From Streptomyces sp. NBC_01439 (GTDB lineage: Bacteria > Actinomycetota > Actinomycetes > Streptomycetales > Streptomycetaceae): a DNA stretch of 64,000 nt. Shown piece after piece: positions 16,992 to 26,276 of the stretch. Made by a program: the position numbers and the translations under genes. Where the stretch lies: positions 6,571,501-6,635,500 of the forward strand of contig NZ_CP109487.1 of assembly GCF_036227605.1 (NCBI RefSeq), given 5' to 3'. The notes below the pieces were generated by a model. That model was given only the letters and a program-made list of their open reading frames with translations. It had not been told where the DNA came from and did no database searches. Numbering within the stretch: position 1 is the stretch's first letter; the number at the start of each line of letters is the position of its first letter.

Positions 16992-18659
16992 TCAGACGGC
17001 CGGGCCGAAGCCGGTGACCGTGGGGTGCGGGGCGGTCGTGCCCGTACCCGGGAAGACGGTCACCTTGCCGGTGGCGTCCGCGGACCACAGGTCCGGCAGG
17101 CCGTCGCCCGTGAGGTCGCCGTCGGAGCCGACGCGCGGGTGCGCCGCCGGGGTCAGCGTGGACAGGACCGGACCGGCGGCCGGGTTCGCGAAGGCGGAGA
17201 AGTCCGGTGCGTCCGCGGTGCCCTTGATGGAGAAGGCGCGGATCGTGCCGTCCGCCCGGGAGCGGGCCCACAGGGTCGGGAAGTCCGTGCCCTGCGCCCG
17301 GCCCGGGGCGAGCAGGTCGTAGCCGGCCCAGGAGGTGTCGTCGGCGGAGAGGAGCACGGCCGTCCGCAGTCGGATGCCGCCGAACTTCGCGAGCCACAGC
17401 CGGCCGTTCTCGACGAACAGCAGGGAGCTGCGGGGCAGGAGGCCGTCGACCGCGCTGTCGCCGGTGGGCGATCCGTACGCGGCGATCTGCGTGACCTTCG
17501 ACCAGTCCGCACCGAACCCGTGCTGAGCGCAGTCGATGACGGAACCTGCCGGGTTCAGGCACTTGGCGGGCTTGCCCAAGTGGATCGGGGCCTGGTCCGT
17601 GAAGTGGCCCGCACCGTCGTTGTTGAACCGGTAGACGTACTCCCCACCGGGGGCATGGGCCAGCAGGTCGTCGACCGCAGTCTCGCCCAAGGCACCTCGG
17701 TGGGTGTACTGGACAGCGGCCCAGCTCCCGCCGTCGCCCGGGGCGGCCAGGTGGCGGGCGTTCGCGGGGTCCAGCGGGTTCGCGCCCGGCTTGCGGAGGT
17801 TGCCCGCCGCGTCCGGGACGAGGACGTCCGGCTTCCCGTCGGCGTCGATGTCGCCGAAGGCGGCGGGCTTGGTGGTGGGCTGCGCGTAGTAGTACGCCTG
17901 CGCCTCGCCGAGGTTGCCCGCGTTGTCCCGCGTCTGTAGGTACACCGCCTGGCTGCCCCAGGTGGCGGGCTTGACCTTGATGTCGGCCGAACCGTCGGTC
18001 AGCCGGACGACGCGCGAGTCGGTCGCCGCGTCCGCGCAGCTCCAGCCGACCGGGAAGGTGGGGCTCGTCTGCCAGCGGGCACAGGCGATCCCCGAGCCGC
18101 CGTCGGTGCCCTTCAGGGTGAAGGTGGCCTCCTCGCCGACCTTCTTGGGGGTCTCGTCCGTGGTGACCTCGGCGGTGGGCCGGGTGTGGTCGACGCGGAA
18201 GTAGCACCAGGCCGTGTACGGGCTGGTCAGCTTCCCGTCGGTGGCCCGGGCCCGCCATGCGTACTGGCCGCCGTCCTTCAGCAGGTCGCGGGAGAAGACC
18301 GTGGCGGCCTGGGGGTAGGTGGACCACGAGGTCGTGACGTCGGTGCGCGCGCCCCCGTACGAGGTGTCCCACAGCTGGAACGTCGTCTGCAGCTGGGCCT
18401 GGGACGCCGAGGTGGCGGTGACCTTGGTCGTGACGTCGTCCAGGCCGATCCAGCCGGCTCCGGACCCCGCGTACGGGTCGGTGTAGCAGTCGGAGTACTG
18501 CTCCTCGCCGGCGAACCCGGGGGCCGGGCTGGTGAGGGGCGCCGTGACCTTGGGGGCCGCCGGGTCGGCGGCGGCCGAGGCCGGCGCGGCGGCGGCCAGG
18601 CCGAGCGCCAGCGACAGGGCCGCCGCGGGCAGGGCGCGCAAGGGCATTCTGGATGTCAT
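16992..18659 (-). CDS. Secreted VCBS/FG-GAP-repeat protein
   Basis: 555-residue exported protein with an Ala-rich signal peptide (about 1-30, cleavage near ASAAA). Residues 35-250 resemble fibronectin/Ig-like modules with paired cysteines (SDCYTDPY, YTAWCYF, GIACARW, GWSCAD). The second half has FG-GAP/VCBS calcium-binding loops: DIDADGKPDVLV, FNNDGAGHF and DGDLTGDGLPDLW, which fold into beta-propeller blades. Such proteins are extracellular and often bind glycans or partner proteins; the ligand is unknown. An ATG start at 18659 is clear. Confidence 0.87.
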   Translation of the reverse strand: MTSRMPLRALPAAALSLALGLAAAAPASAAADPAAPKVTAPLTSPAPGFAGEEQYSDCYTDPYAGSGAGWIGLDDVTTKVTATSASQAQLQTTFQLWDTSYGGARTDVTTSWSTYPQAATVFSRDLLKDGGQYAWRARATDGKLTSPYTAWCYFRVDHTRPTAEVTTDETPKKVGEEATFTLKGTDGGSGIACARWQTSPTFPVGWSCADAATDSRVVRLTDGSADIKVKPATWGSQAVYLQTRDNAGNLGEAQAYYYAQPTTKPAAFGDIDADGKPDVLVPDAAGNLRKPGANPLDPANARHLAAPGDGGSWAAVQYTHRGALGETAVDDLLAHAPGGEYVYRFNNDGAGHFTDQAPIHLGKPAKCLNPAGSVIDCAQHGFGADWSKVTQIAAYGSPTGDSAVDGLLPRSSLLFVENGRLWLAKFGGIRLRTAVLLSADDTSWAGYDLLAPGRAQGTDFPTLWARSRADGTIRAFSIKGTADAPDFSAFANPAAGPVLSTLTPAAHPRVGSDGDLTGDGLPDLWSADATGKVTVFPGTGTTAPHPTVTGFGPAV

Positions 18660-18788
18660 GTGTGCGAAATCCCCCCTGGGATTAATGCTGTTGATCGGTC
18701 GGATCGGTCGCAGTCTTTCCGAAAGGGATAGCGGCTCGCACTGACATTTCAGCGGACGGGCGACTCGGGCCGGGCCGGGTCGGCCGGG

Positions 18789-19589
18789 TCAGTCCTGCGG
18801 GACGGCGCAGTAGCCGTCGGAGTCCCGCCAGAAGCTGTAGAGGTCGCGGCCGCAGTACGTCTCCAGGTCCGTCACACCGAGTGCAGACATCAGGCCGTCC
18901 ACCGCGCCGAAGAAGAACGCGTTGACCCCCGGGATCCACAGCAGCGCGAACACGGCCAGCAGGCCGAACTGTGCCAGCGGCTCCATCTCGCGGCGCACCC
19001 GGTACGACAGCCAGGGCTCGATGACCCCGTAGCCGTCCAGGCCCGGTACCGGCAGGAAGTTCAAGATCGCTGCCGAGACCTGCAGCATGGCGAGGAAGGC
19101 GAGCGCGTAGCGGAACGCCAGCGGCACCCCGTCGAGGGCGTCCAGCCAGAACGGGGCCGTGCACACCGCGGCGAAGGCCACGTTGGTCAGCGGGCCCGCC
19201 GCCGAGATGAGGCTGTGCTTCCAGCGGCCCCGGATCCGGCTCCGCTCGATGAACACCGCGCCGCCGGGCAGGCCGATGCCGCCCAAGATCACGAAGATCA
19301 CCGGCAGCACGATGCTGAGCAGTGCGTGCGTGTACTTGAGCGGATTCAGCGTCAGGTAGCCCTTGGCGCCCACCGTGAGGTCACCGCCGTGCAGGGCGGT
19401 GCGGGCGTGCGCGTACTCGTGCAGGCACAGCGAGACGATCCACGCCGACGTCACGAAGAGGAAAACGGCCAGTCCGGGGCTCGCCGCGTACCCCGTCCAC
19501 ACCGCCCAGCCGGTGACGGCCATGATCGCGAAGATGCCGAGGAATACCGAACTGATCTGCCGCTCTCCGCGGCTGCCCTGATGACCCAT
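18789..19589 (-). CDS. Site-2-protease-family (M50) membrane metallopeptidase
   Basis: 266-residue polytopic membrane protein of the M50/S2P family. The zinc motif HExxH is present as LCLHEYAHART near residues 57-61, and the third-ligand motif NxxPxxxLDG is present as NFLPVPGLDGYG. About six hydrophobic helices surround them. A C-terminal cysteine-containing tail (TYCGRDLYSFWRDSDGYCAV) is distinctive. S2P relatives cut membrane-spanning regulators; the substrate here is not indicated. It is divergent from the large SARP gene with only 72 bases between starts. Confidence 0.9.
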   Translation of the reverse strand: MGHQGSRGERQISSVFLGIFAIMAVTGWAVWTGYAASPGLAVFLFVTSAWIVSLCLHEYAHARTALHGGDLTVGAKGYLTLNPLKYTHALLSIVLPVIFVILGGIGLPGGAVFIERSRIRGRWKHSLISAAGPLTNVAFAAVCTAPFWLDALDGVPLAFRYALAFLAMLQVSAAILNFLPVPGLDGYGVIEPWLSYRVRREMEPLAQFGLLAVFALLWIPGVNAFFFGAVDGLMSALGVTDLETYCGRDLYSFWRDSDGYCAVPQD

Positions 19590-19661
19590 GCGGGCAACCT
19601 ATCCCGCAGGCCGAACGGAAAACGGTGCGGGTCCCGGGCCGGGTACGGGGACAATGGGCCG

Positions 19662-22600
19662 GTGCGTTACGCGATCCTCGGAACCGCCCAGGCCATCCAC
19701 GACGACGGGAGCCCCGTCGCCGTCGGCGGAGCACGCCTGCGGGCGCTCCTGACAGCGCTCGCGCTGCGACCGGGGCGGGTGGTGCCCGCTCCGCTGCTCG
19801 TCGCCGAGGTGTGGGACGGCGATCCGCCGGCCGACGCGGTGGCGGCCCTGCAGGCGCTGGTCGCCCGGCTGCGGCGGGCGCTCGGGCACACGGCCGTGCG
19901 GTCCGCCGAAGGCGGCTACCAACTGGTCGCCGAGCGGGAGGACGTCGACCTGTACCGCTTCGAGCGGCTGGTCCGGGCCGGCGGCCGGGCGCCGGACCCG
20001 GCCGAGGCCGCGGCCCTGTACGAGGAGGCCCTCGCCCTGTGGCGCGGACCGGCCCTCGCCGACCTGCCGGACCCGGCTGCGGAGGCCGCGCGCTGGGAGG
20101 CCGTACGGATGGATGCGCGCCGGGGTCGGCTCGCGGCGGCCCTGGCCATGGGCGAGGCGGAGCGGTGCCTTCCGGAGCTGACCGCACTGTGCGCGCAGCA
20201 GCCGCTGGACGAGTCGTTGCACGCCCTGCGCATCCGGGCCCTGCGCGACGCGGGCCGCCCGGCGGAGGCGCTGGCCGAGTACGACAGCCTGCGCCGGGAG
20301 CTGTCCGACCGGCTCGGCACCGACCCGGGCCCGGAACTGCGGGCCCTACACGCCGAACTGCTGACCTCGGACGCGCAGCCGCCGACCACCGCGGCCACCG
20401 CCGCTACCGCCACGGCCAGCGCGGCTACCACCGCGGCCGTCGGCGGCGCGCCCCCGGCCGCCCCCGCCCCCGTCCCCGCCCCCACCCCCGCGTCCGCGGG
20501 AAACCTTCGGGCGCGCCTGACCACCTTCGTCGGCCGTGAGGACGACATCCGCACCATCGGGGACGACCTCGCGCGGGCCCGCCTCGTCACGCTCCTCGGA
20601 CCCGGCGGCGCCGGCAAGACACGGCTGTGCCAGGAGGCCGCCGAAGCCCAGGACGAGAGCGCCTGGCCCGATGGCGTCTGGCTCGTCGAGCTCGCTCCCA
20701 TCGACGGCCCCGGCGACCCGGAAGACGTCGCCGAAGCCGCCCTCGCCGCGCTCGGGGCCCGGGAGACCAAGCTGCGCGGCGCCGCCGCCGACGAACTGCG
20801 CGCCTTCACCGAACGCGCCGGGGACGACCCCCTCGACCGGCTCGCCGAGCACTGCGCACGACGCCGGCTCCTGCTGCTGCTCGACAACTGCGAGCACGTC
20901 ATCGACGCGGCCGCCGCCCTCGCGGAACGCCTCCTCACGCACTGCCCCGACGTCCGGATCCTGGCCACCAGCCGCGAACCCCTCGGCGTCCCGGGGGAGT
21001 CCCTGCGCCCGGTGGAACCGCTGCCCGATCCGATCGCGCTGCGGCTGCTCGGTGACCGGGGGGCCGCAGCCCGCGCCGGGTTCACCATCGAGGAGGACCC
21101 GGCCGCGGCCGCCGAGATCTGCACCCGCCTCGACGGTCTGCCGCTGGCCATCGAGCTGGCCGCCGCCCGGCTGCGGCTGCTCACCCCGCGCCAGATCGCC
21201 GACCGCCTCGACGACCGCTTCCGCCTCCTGACCAGCGGTGCCCGTACCGTCCTGCCCCGCCAGCAGACCCTGCGCGCGGTCGTCGACTGGTCCTGGGAGC
21301 TGCTCGACGAAGCCGAACGCACCGTCCTGCGCCGGCTGTCCGTCTTCGCCGGCGGCTGCGACCTCGCCGCCGCCGAGGCCGTCTGCGCCGACCCCGCCCG
21401 CGAAGCCTCGTACGACCCCGCCGGCCCCGCCCGCGACGCCTCGTACGACCCCGCCGACGTCCTCGGCTCCCTCGTCGACAAGTCCCTCGTCGTGGCCACC
21501 CCCGGATCCGACGGCCGCGGCATGCGCTACCGCCTGCTGGAGACGGTCGGCGAGTACGCCGCCGAACGCCTCGCCGAGGCCGGCGGCGACCGCGAGGCCA
21601 CCGAGCACCGCCACCTCGTCCACTACCGGGAGCTCGCCCGCACCACCGAGCCGCTGCTGCGCGGCCACGGCCAGCGGGCGGCCACCGACCGGCTCGACAC
21701 CGAGTACGAGAACGTGCGCACCGCCCTGCGCCGGGCCGTCGCCGTCCGCGACACCGACGAGGTCCTGTGCCTGGTCCACGCGCTCGGCTGGTACTGGCAC
21801 ATGCACGACCTGCGCTCCGAGTCCCGGCACTGGGCCGAGGCCGCCGCCGCCCTCGGCCCCAACCCCTTCGAACCGCCCTTCGTCCCCGCCGAGCCCGTCT
21901 ACGAACGGCTCGTCGACACGCCGCCGCCCTACTCCGCCGAAACGCGGACCGAGGGCTGGCGCGCCCTCAACCTGGTTCTGCTGGCTTCCCGCGACCAGAC
22001 CAACGAGACCTGGAACACCCCCTCGGTCCGCGCCCTGATCGACGGGGTCCTCGCGACCTACCGGCCCGGACTGCCGCAGACCTGCCGGACCCCCGCCTCC
22101 CTGTGGATCTACGCCGTCATGATCGCCGGCGACCCCGGGTTGCTCCAGCGGGTCGTCGACGCGACCGTCGCGACCGCCCGCGAGCTCGGCTACCGCTGGG
22201 AACTGGCCTCCGCGCTCCAGCTGCGCGCCAACATCCTCGCGAACCGGGCCGACTGGGCCGGGGACGCCTCGCGCGACGCCGACGAGAGCCTGGCCCTGTT
22301 CCGCGAACTCGGCGATGCCTGGGGCTGCGCCGAGGCGCTGTCCGCCCGCGCCGAGGCCCGGGAGAAGCGCGGCGAGTACGCACTGGCCGCCCGCGACTAC
22401 CAGGAGGCCATCGCCTACGCCGAACGCCTCGGCGCCATGGCCCAGGTGACGGTGCTGCGCGTACGGATGGCCGGGACGCTGACCGAGGCCGGCCGGATCG
22501 AGGAGGCCGAGCAGATCCTCACCGAGATCACCGCGACGGTGCAGCGGTACGGCAACGAGGCCATGCCCGCCGCCCGGATGTTCTTCGCGGGCATCCTCGG

Positions 22601-23069
22601 CCGTACGGGACGGATCTCCGAGGCGCGCGACCAGCTGCAGATGCTGCGGGACGAGTTCGCCTTCGGCGCGTTCGCCATCTTCGACGGCTTCCTGCTCGCC
22701 ACGATGGCCTGGCTCGACAACCGGCAGGGGCTGCACGAGGACGCCCTCGACCGGCTGCGCCGGGGCATGGTCACCGTCATCGACCCGATGGCGCGGATGG
22801 TGGCCCCGCAGATGCCCGCTGTCTACCTGCTGATAGCGGCCCTCTCGCTGGTCTCGCTCGGCGGCCCGCGCCGGGAGTACGACGCCGCCAGGCTGTTGGG
22901 CGCCTACCGGGCGCAGCTGCCGCCCGCGCACTTCCCGGTCACGACGGAGCGCGAGGACCACGCCCTCGCGCAGGAGCTGGCCCGGGCCGCGCTGGGCGAC
23001 GCCGGCTATGAGAAGGCGTACGCCGAAGGCGGTGGCCTCTCCCTGGAGGAGGCCACCGCCCTCATCTGA
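19662..23069 (+). CDS. Large SARP/AfsR-type transcriptional regulator (wHTH-BTAD-NB-ARC-TPR)
   Basis: 1135-residue regulator. An OmpR-type winged helix (about 1-90: GGARLRALLTALALRPG and ALQALVARLRRALG) leads to a BTAD helical domain to about residue 240, a Pro/Ala linker, and a P-loop NB-ARC-like ATPase with Walker A LLGPGGAGKTRL and Walker B RLLLLLDNCEH. A long helical region with TPR-like character follows to the end. This is the AfsR/large-SARP architecture that couples a signal to pathway activation. A short in-frame duplication, ASYDPA twice, occurs near residues 580-600. The GTG start at 19662 was taken because the fold begins RYAILG. No biosynthetic cluster adjoins it. Confidence 0.92.
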   Translation: MRYAILGTAQAIHDDGSPVAVGGARLRALLTALALRPGRVVPAPLLVAEVWDGDPPADAVAALQALVARLRRALGHTAVRSAEGGYQLVAEREDVDLYRFERLVRAGGRAPDPAEAAALYEEALALWRGPALADLPDPAAEAARWEAVRMDARRGRLAAALAMGEAERCLPELTALCAQQPLDESLHALRIRALRDAGRPAEALAEYDSLRRELSDRLGTDPGPELRALHAELLTSDAQPPTTAATAATATASAATTAAVGGAPPAAPAPVPAPTPASAGNLRARLTTFVGREDDIRTIGDDLARARLVTLLGPGGAGKTRLCQEAAEAQDESAWPDGVWLVELAPIDGPGDPEDVAEAALAALGARETKLRGAAADELRAFTERAGDDPLDRLAEHCARRRLLLLLDNCEHVIDAAAALAERLLTHCPDVRILATSREPLGVPGESLRPVEPLPDPIALRLLGDRGAAARAGFTIEEDPAAAAEICTRLDGLPLAIELAAARLRLLTPRQIADRLDDRFRLLTSGARTVLPRQQTLRAVVDWSWELLDEAERTVLRRLSVFAGGCDLAAAEAVCADPAREASYDPAGPARDASYDPADVLGSLVDKSLVVATPGSDGRGMRYRLLETVGEYAAERLAEAGGDREATEHRHLVHYRELARTTEPLLRGHGQRAATDRLDTEYENVRTALRRAVAVRDTDEVLCLVHALGWYWHMHDLRSESRHWAEAAAALGPNPFEPPFVPAEPVYERLVDTPPPYSAETRTEGWRALNLVLLASRDQTNETWNTPSVRALIDGVLATYRPGLPQTCRTPASLWIYAVMIAGDPGLLQRVVDATVATARELGYRWELASALQLRANILANRADWAGDASRDADESLALFRELGDAWGCAEALSARAEAREKRGEYALAARDYQEAIAYAERLGAMAQVTVLRVRMAGTLTEAGRIEEAEQILTEITATVQRYGNEAMPAARMFFAGILGRTGRISEARDQLQMLRDEFAFGAFAIFDGFLLATMAWLDNRQGLHEDALDRLRRGMVTVIDPMARMVAPQMPAVYLLIAALSLVSLGGPRREYDAARLLGAYRAQLPPAHFPVTTEREDHALAQELARAALGDAGYEKAYAEGGGLSLEEATALI

Positions 23070-23100
23070 TCCGGCCCCCGGCCGGTGCCCGTCCGGGACG

Positions 23101-23116
23101 CGATCCGAACGGATCG
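23101..23116. terminator. Small hairpin between convergent SARP and ABC permease genes
   Basis: CGATCCG/CGGATCG (7-base arms, 2-base gap) in the 56-base gap between the two stops. It is weak but the only symmetrical element there. Confidence 0.4.
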
Positions 23117-23125
23117 GTCCGCGGA

Positions 23126-23977
23126 TCAGGTCTTCTGGCGGAACTTCCGTACCGCGAGCGGCATGGTGACCGCGGTGATGGCCAGCGACCAGATCAGGGT
23201 CATCCACACCGAGTCGCCGACCGGAAGGCCGTTGATCAGGGCGCGGGCCGCGTCGGCCAGGTTCGACAGCGGGTTGTAGTCCGTGAAGGACTGCAGCCAG
23301 CCCGGCATCGTGGTGGGCGGGGCGAAGATCGAACTGCCGAACTGCAGCGGCATCAGGACCATCATCGCCATGCCCTGGACGGCCTGCGGGGTCTTCAGGG
23401 TGAGGCCGAGGAGGACGAAGATCCACATCAGCGAGGCGCCGAAGACGGCCGACAGCCCGATGGCGAGGAACAGGCCCAGCACCGGACCCTTGATCGACAG
23501 GCCGAGCAGGAAGCCCACGGCGAGCAGGATGGCGATGGCCACCATCATCCGGCCGAGCTCGACGACGATCTTGGCGATGAGCACCGACGACCGGGCGATG
23601 GGCATCGACCGGAACCGGTCCATGACGCCCTTTTTGAAGTCGTCGTTGACCCCGGTGCCGACACCCATGGCGATGTTCATGCCCATCATGGCCATGAGGC
23701 CCGGGACCACGTAGTTGACGTACTCCGCCTGGTTCCCCTTGCCGGAGATCGCGCCGCCGAAGACGAACACGAACAGCAGCGTGAAGATGATCGGCATGAA
23801 CACGACGTCGAACATCGACTCGGGATCCTGCTTGATCTGCAGGGCGTTGCGGCGTACCAGGGCGCCGATGTGCCGCAGGTTGCCCCGCAGGCCGATCCGG
23901 CCCTCGCCGTGCGGGGCGGCCACCGGGGCCGGACCGGGCGCGGTGGGGGCGGGCTTCGTCGTGGTTACGGTGCTCAT
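23126..23977 (-). CDS. ABC-2 type exporter permease (DrrB-like)
   Basis: 283-residue ABC-2 membrane protein with six hydrophobic helices. The typical first cytoplasmic segment is RRNALQIKQDPESMFDVVFMP, and the FxxGVMDRFRSMPIARS loop near residue 125 is a DrrB-family mark. It works with the ATPase encoded immediately upstream; the ATG overlaps its stop by 4 bases (ATGA, 23974-23977). Substrates of this family include antibiotics and lipids. The in-frame opening upstream of 23977 lies inside the ATPase gene and is not used. Confidence 0.93.
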   Translation of the reverse strand: MSTVTTTKPAPTAPGPAPVAAPHGEGRIGLRGNLRHIGALVRRNALQIKQDPESMFDVVFMPIIFTLLFVFVFGGAISGKGNQAEYVNYVVPGLMAMMGMNIAMGVGTGVNDDFKKGVMDRFRSMPIARSSVLIAKIVVELGRMMVAIAILLAVGFLLGLSIKGPVLGLFLAIGLSAVFGASLMWIFVLLGLTLKTPQAVQGMAMMVLMPLQFGSSIFAPPTTMPGWLQSFTDYNPLSNLADAARALINGLPVGDSVWMTLIWSLAITAVTMPLAVRKFRQKT

Positions 23978-24999
23978 GCCGCGACCTCCTCGGTCTTCTC
24001 GGTGGGAACGCCCGCAGGTGTCGTCGCCTCGGCGGAGACGGGCTTCTGGCCGGTGATGGCCAGGAACACCTCGTCGAGGCTGGGCAGGTAGGTGCCGAGG
24101 TCGGCGATGGCGTACCCGCGGGCGGCCAGCAGGCCGACGACGGCCGTCAGCTGCTCGTCGCTCAGGATCGGGACCAGCAGCACGCCCTCGTCCGGTACGG
24201 CCTGGCTGCCGGCCACTCCGTCCAGTCCGGTCTCGGCCAGCGCGCGGGCCATGCCCGGCAGGTCCGAGGCGTCCACGGGGCGGATCCTCAGGGTGCGGCC
24301 GCCGACGCGCGCCTTCAGCTCGTCGACCTTGCCGTTGGCGATGACCTTGCCGCGGTCGATGACCGTCAGCTCGCTGGCGAGCTGCTCGGCCTCCTCCATG
24401 TACTGGGTGGTGAGCAGCACCGTGGCGCCCTCGGCGACCAGGCGCTGGACCTCGTCCCACACCTCGTTGCGGGTGCGGGGGTCGAGACCGGTGGTCGGCT
24501 CGTCCAGGTACAGAACGGCCGGATTGCCGATCAGCGAGGCGGCGAGGTCGAGCCGGCGGCGCATGCCTCCGGAGTAGTTCGCGGCGGCCTTCTTGGCCGC
24601 CTCGGTCAGCGAGAACCGCTCCAGCATCTCGTCCGCGCGGCGGCGGGCGTCCTTGCGGGAGAGGTCGAGCAGCCGCCCGATCATGTAGAGGTTCTCCCAG
24701 CCGGAGAGCTTCTCGTCGACCGAGGCGTACTGACCGGTGAGGCCGATGGTGCGGCGCAGCTGCCGTGGCTGGCGGACCACGTCGAAGCCGGCGACGGTCG
24801 CCGTGCCGGCGTCCGGGACGATCAGGGTGGAGAGGCAGCGCACCAGCGTGGTCTTGCCGGCACCGTTGGGGCCGAGGACCCCGAGGACCGTGCCCTCCGG
24901 TACGTCCAGGTCGACACCGTCGAGGGCCTTGGTCTCGCCGTAGTGCTTGACGAGCCCCCGTACCTCCACGGCGTTGGGCTTGTTGTCGTTTCGCGTCAT
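23974..24999 (-). CDS. ABC exporter ATP-binding protein (DrrA-like)
   Basis: 341-residue ATPase with Walker A GPNGAGKTT, Q-loop GLTGQYASVDEKLSG, signature YSGGMRRRL and Walker B LYLDEPTTGLD. The C-terminal ~90-residue extension (RTLRIRPVDASDLPG... and SLDEVFLAITGQ) is characteristic of the daunorubicin-resistance DrrA subfamily. The ATG at 24999 is used because upstream residues are not conserved. It is coupled to the permease by a 4-base overlap, forming a two-gene exporter. The promoter region upstream carries an 11-base tandem repeat (25051-25072). Confidence 0.94.
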   Translation of the reverse strand: MTRNDNKPNAVEVRGLVKHYGETKALDGVDLDVPEGTVLGVLGPNGAGKTTLVRCLSTLIVPDAGTATVAGFDVVRQPRQLRRTIGLTGQYASVDEKLSGWENLYMIGRLLDLSRKDARRRADEMLERFSLTEAAKKAAANYSGGMRRRLDLAASLIGNPAVLYLDEPTTGLDPRTRNEVWDEVQRLVAEGATVLLTTQYMEEAEQLASELTVIDRGKVIANGKVDELKARVGGRTLRIRPVDASDLPGMARALAETGLDGVAGSQAVPDEGVLLVPILSDEQLTAVVGLLAARGYAIADLGTYLPSLDEVFLAITGQKPVSAEATTPAGVPTEKTEEVAA

Positions 25000-25050
25000 G
25001 TCCTCATGGGACCAGCCGCCACTGACAAAGCACCGACAGCCGACCGACAA

Positions 25051-25072
25051 ACGTACGACAGACGTACGACAG
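25051..25072. repeat. Perfect 11-base tandem repeat in the exporter promoter region
   Basis: ACGTACGACAG occurs twice back to back, 52-73 bases upstream of the DrrA-like start. Each unit holds the palindrome CGTACG, so the pair could be an operator for a dimeric regulator, or simply the 5' side of the panB terminator region. Confidence 0.6.
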
Positions 25073-25096
25073 CCCGCCGACACGCGGTCGGCGGGC
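25072..25096. terminator. Terminator hairpin downstream of panB
   Basis: GCCCGCCGA (25072-25080) and TCGGCGGGC (25088-25096) form a 9-base perfect stem with a 7-base loop, 23 bases past the panB stop on the minus strand. Confidence 0.7.
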
Positions 25097-25118
25097 CGTC
25101 GGTCCGGCGCTCACTCCA

Positions 25119-25988
25119 TCAGTGGAAGGCGTGCTCCGCCTGGGGGAACGATCCACCGATCACGTCCTCGGCGAAGGCCTTCGCCGCGTCGGTCATGGTC
25201 TCGCGGAGCTTCGCGTACTGCTTGACGAACTTCGGCATCTTCCCGCCGGTCAGGCCCATCATGTCGGTCCACACCAGCACCTGCGCGTCGCACTCCGCGC
25301 CCGCGCCGATGCCGACCGTCGGGATGTGCAGGGACCGGGTGACCTCGGCGGCCAGCTCGGCCGGGACCAGCTCCAGCACCACCGCGAACGCTCCCGCGTC
25401 CTGAGCGGCCTTCGCGTCGCGCAGCAGCTGGTGCGCGGCCTCGTCGCCGCGGCCCTGCACCCGGTAGCCCATGGCGTTGACGGACTGCGGGGTCAGGCCC
25501 AGGTGGGACATGACGGGGATGCCGGACTGCACGATCAGCTCGGTCTGGGCCAGCGAGCGCTCGCCGCCCTCCAGCTTCACCGCGCCGACCCCGGCCTCCT
25601 TGACGAGGCGGGTGGCGCTGCGCAGGGCCTGCACCGCGCCCTCCTGGTACGAGCCGAACGGCATGTCGCCGATGACCAGCGCACGGCTCGTGCCGCGCAC
25701 GACGGCCGCCGAGAGCATGGACATCTGGTCCATCGTCACCGGGACGGTGGAGTCGTAGCCGAGGTGGCAATTGCCCATGGAGTCGCCGACGAGGATGACC
25801 GGGATGCCGGCCTCGTCGAAGACGGACGCGGTCATCGCGTCGTAGGCGGTGAGCATGGGCCACTTCTCACCGCGTTCCTTGGCGAGGGCCAGGTCGCGGA
25901 CGGTGATGCGCCGGGTGCCCGTGCCCCCGTACAGGGTGGCGGAGGCCGCGGATGCGGGTTCGCGGGCAGGCGAAACGGCAGGCGTCAT
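25119..25988 (-). CDS. panB: 3-methyl-2-oxobutanoate hydroxymethyltransferase
   Basis: 289-residue ketopantoate hydroxymethyltransferase, first step of the pantothenate/CoA pathway: it adds a hydroxymethyl group from methylene-THF to 2-oxoisovalerate. Family motifs are clear: MLTAYDAMTASVFDEAG, VGDSMGN (metal-binding Asp), VKLEGGE, VMSHLGLTPQS and GIGAGAECDAQVLV. I start at ATG 25988 because AAGGAG lies 8 bases ahead of it; an ATG 21 bases further upstream overlaps that ribosome site. It is monocistronic between a terminator and a 288-base intergenic region. Confidence 0.97.
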   Translation of the reverse strand: MTPAVSPAREPASAASATLYGGTGTRRITVRDLALAKERGEKWPMLTAYDAMTASVFDEAGIPVILVGDSMGNCHLGYDSTVPVTMDQMSMLSAAVVRGTSRALVIGDMPFGSYQEGAVQALRSATRLVKEAGVGAVKLEGGERSLAQTELIVQSGIPVMSHLGLTPQSVNAMGYRVQGRGDEAAHQLLRDAKAAQDAGAFAVVLELVPAELAAEVTRSLHIPTVGIGAGAECDAQVLVWTDMMGLTGGKMPKFVKQYAKLRETMTDAAKAFAEDVIGGSFPQAEHAFH

Positions 25989-26168
25989 TGCAACTGCTCC
26001 TTGTGTCATCTCGAGGCGCCCTTACGACGTCCCCGGACTCACCCCCCATGGTGGCATCCACGCGGGCAAAGGCGGTAGTGGTCCGTGGCGCGAGCCCCGC
26101 CACGGGGTCCAATGTGCGCGTTTCGTGACAAGCGGAACCCTCTGCGCACGGCCGTTCGTCCTCCCGGA

Positions 26169-26200
26169 CGTACGACCGTGACCGACGGTCGTGACGTACG
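26169..26200. promoter_or_regulatory. Imperfect palindrome in the panB / EEP-protein intergenic region
   Basis: ACGACCGT (26172-26179) pairs with ACGGTCGT (26185-26192), and outer CGTAC arms continue after a two-base bulge. It sits in the 288-base divergent region between panB and the EEP protein gene, about 77 bases before the latter; it may be an operator. No other feature is seen in this gap. Confidence 0.45.
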
Positions 26201-26276
26201 GCACGGAAGGCTCCGGTTCATCGCCTAGGGTCAAGGGGCGGGGACGGAGCGCGAGCGCGGCAGTGAGGGCAGTGGT

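Noticed and set aside
20346..23426. A 1026-residue minus-strand frame opposite the SARP gene
   Set aside because: Shadow frame without family features. The plus strand has winged-helix, Walker motifs and BTAD.
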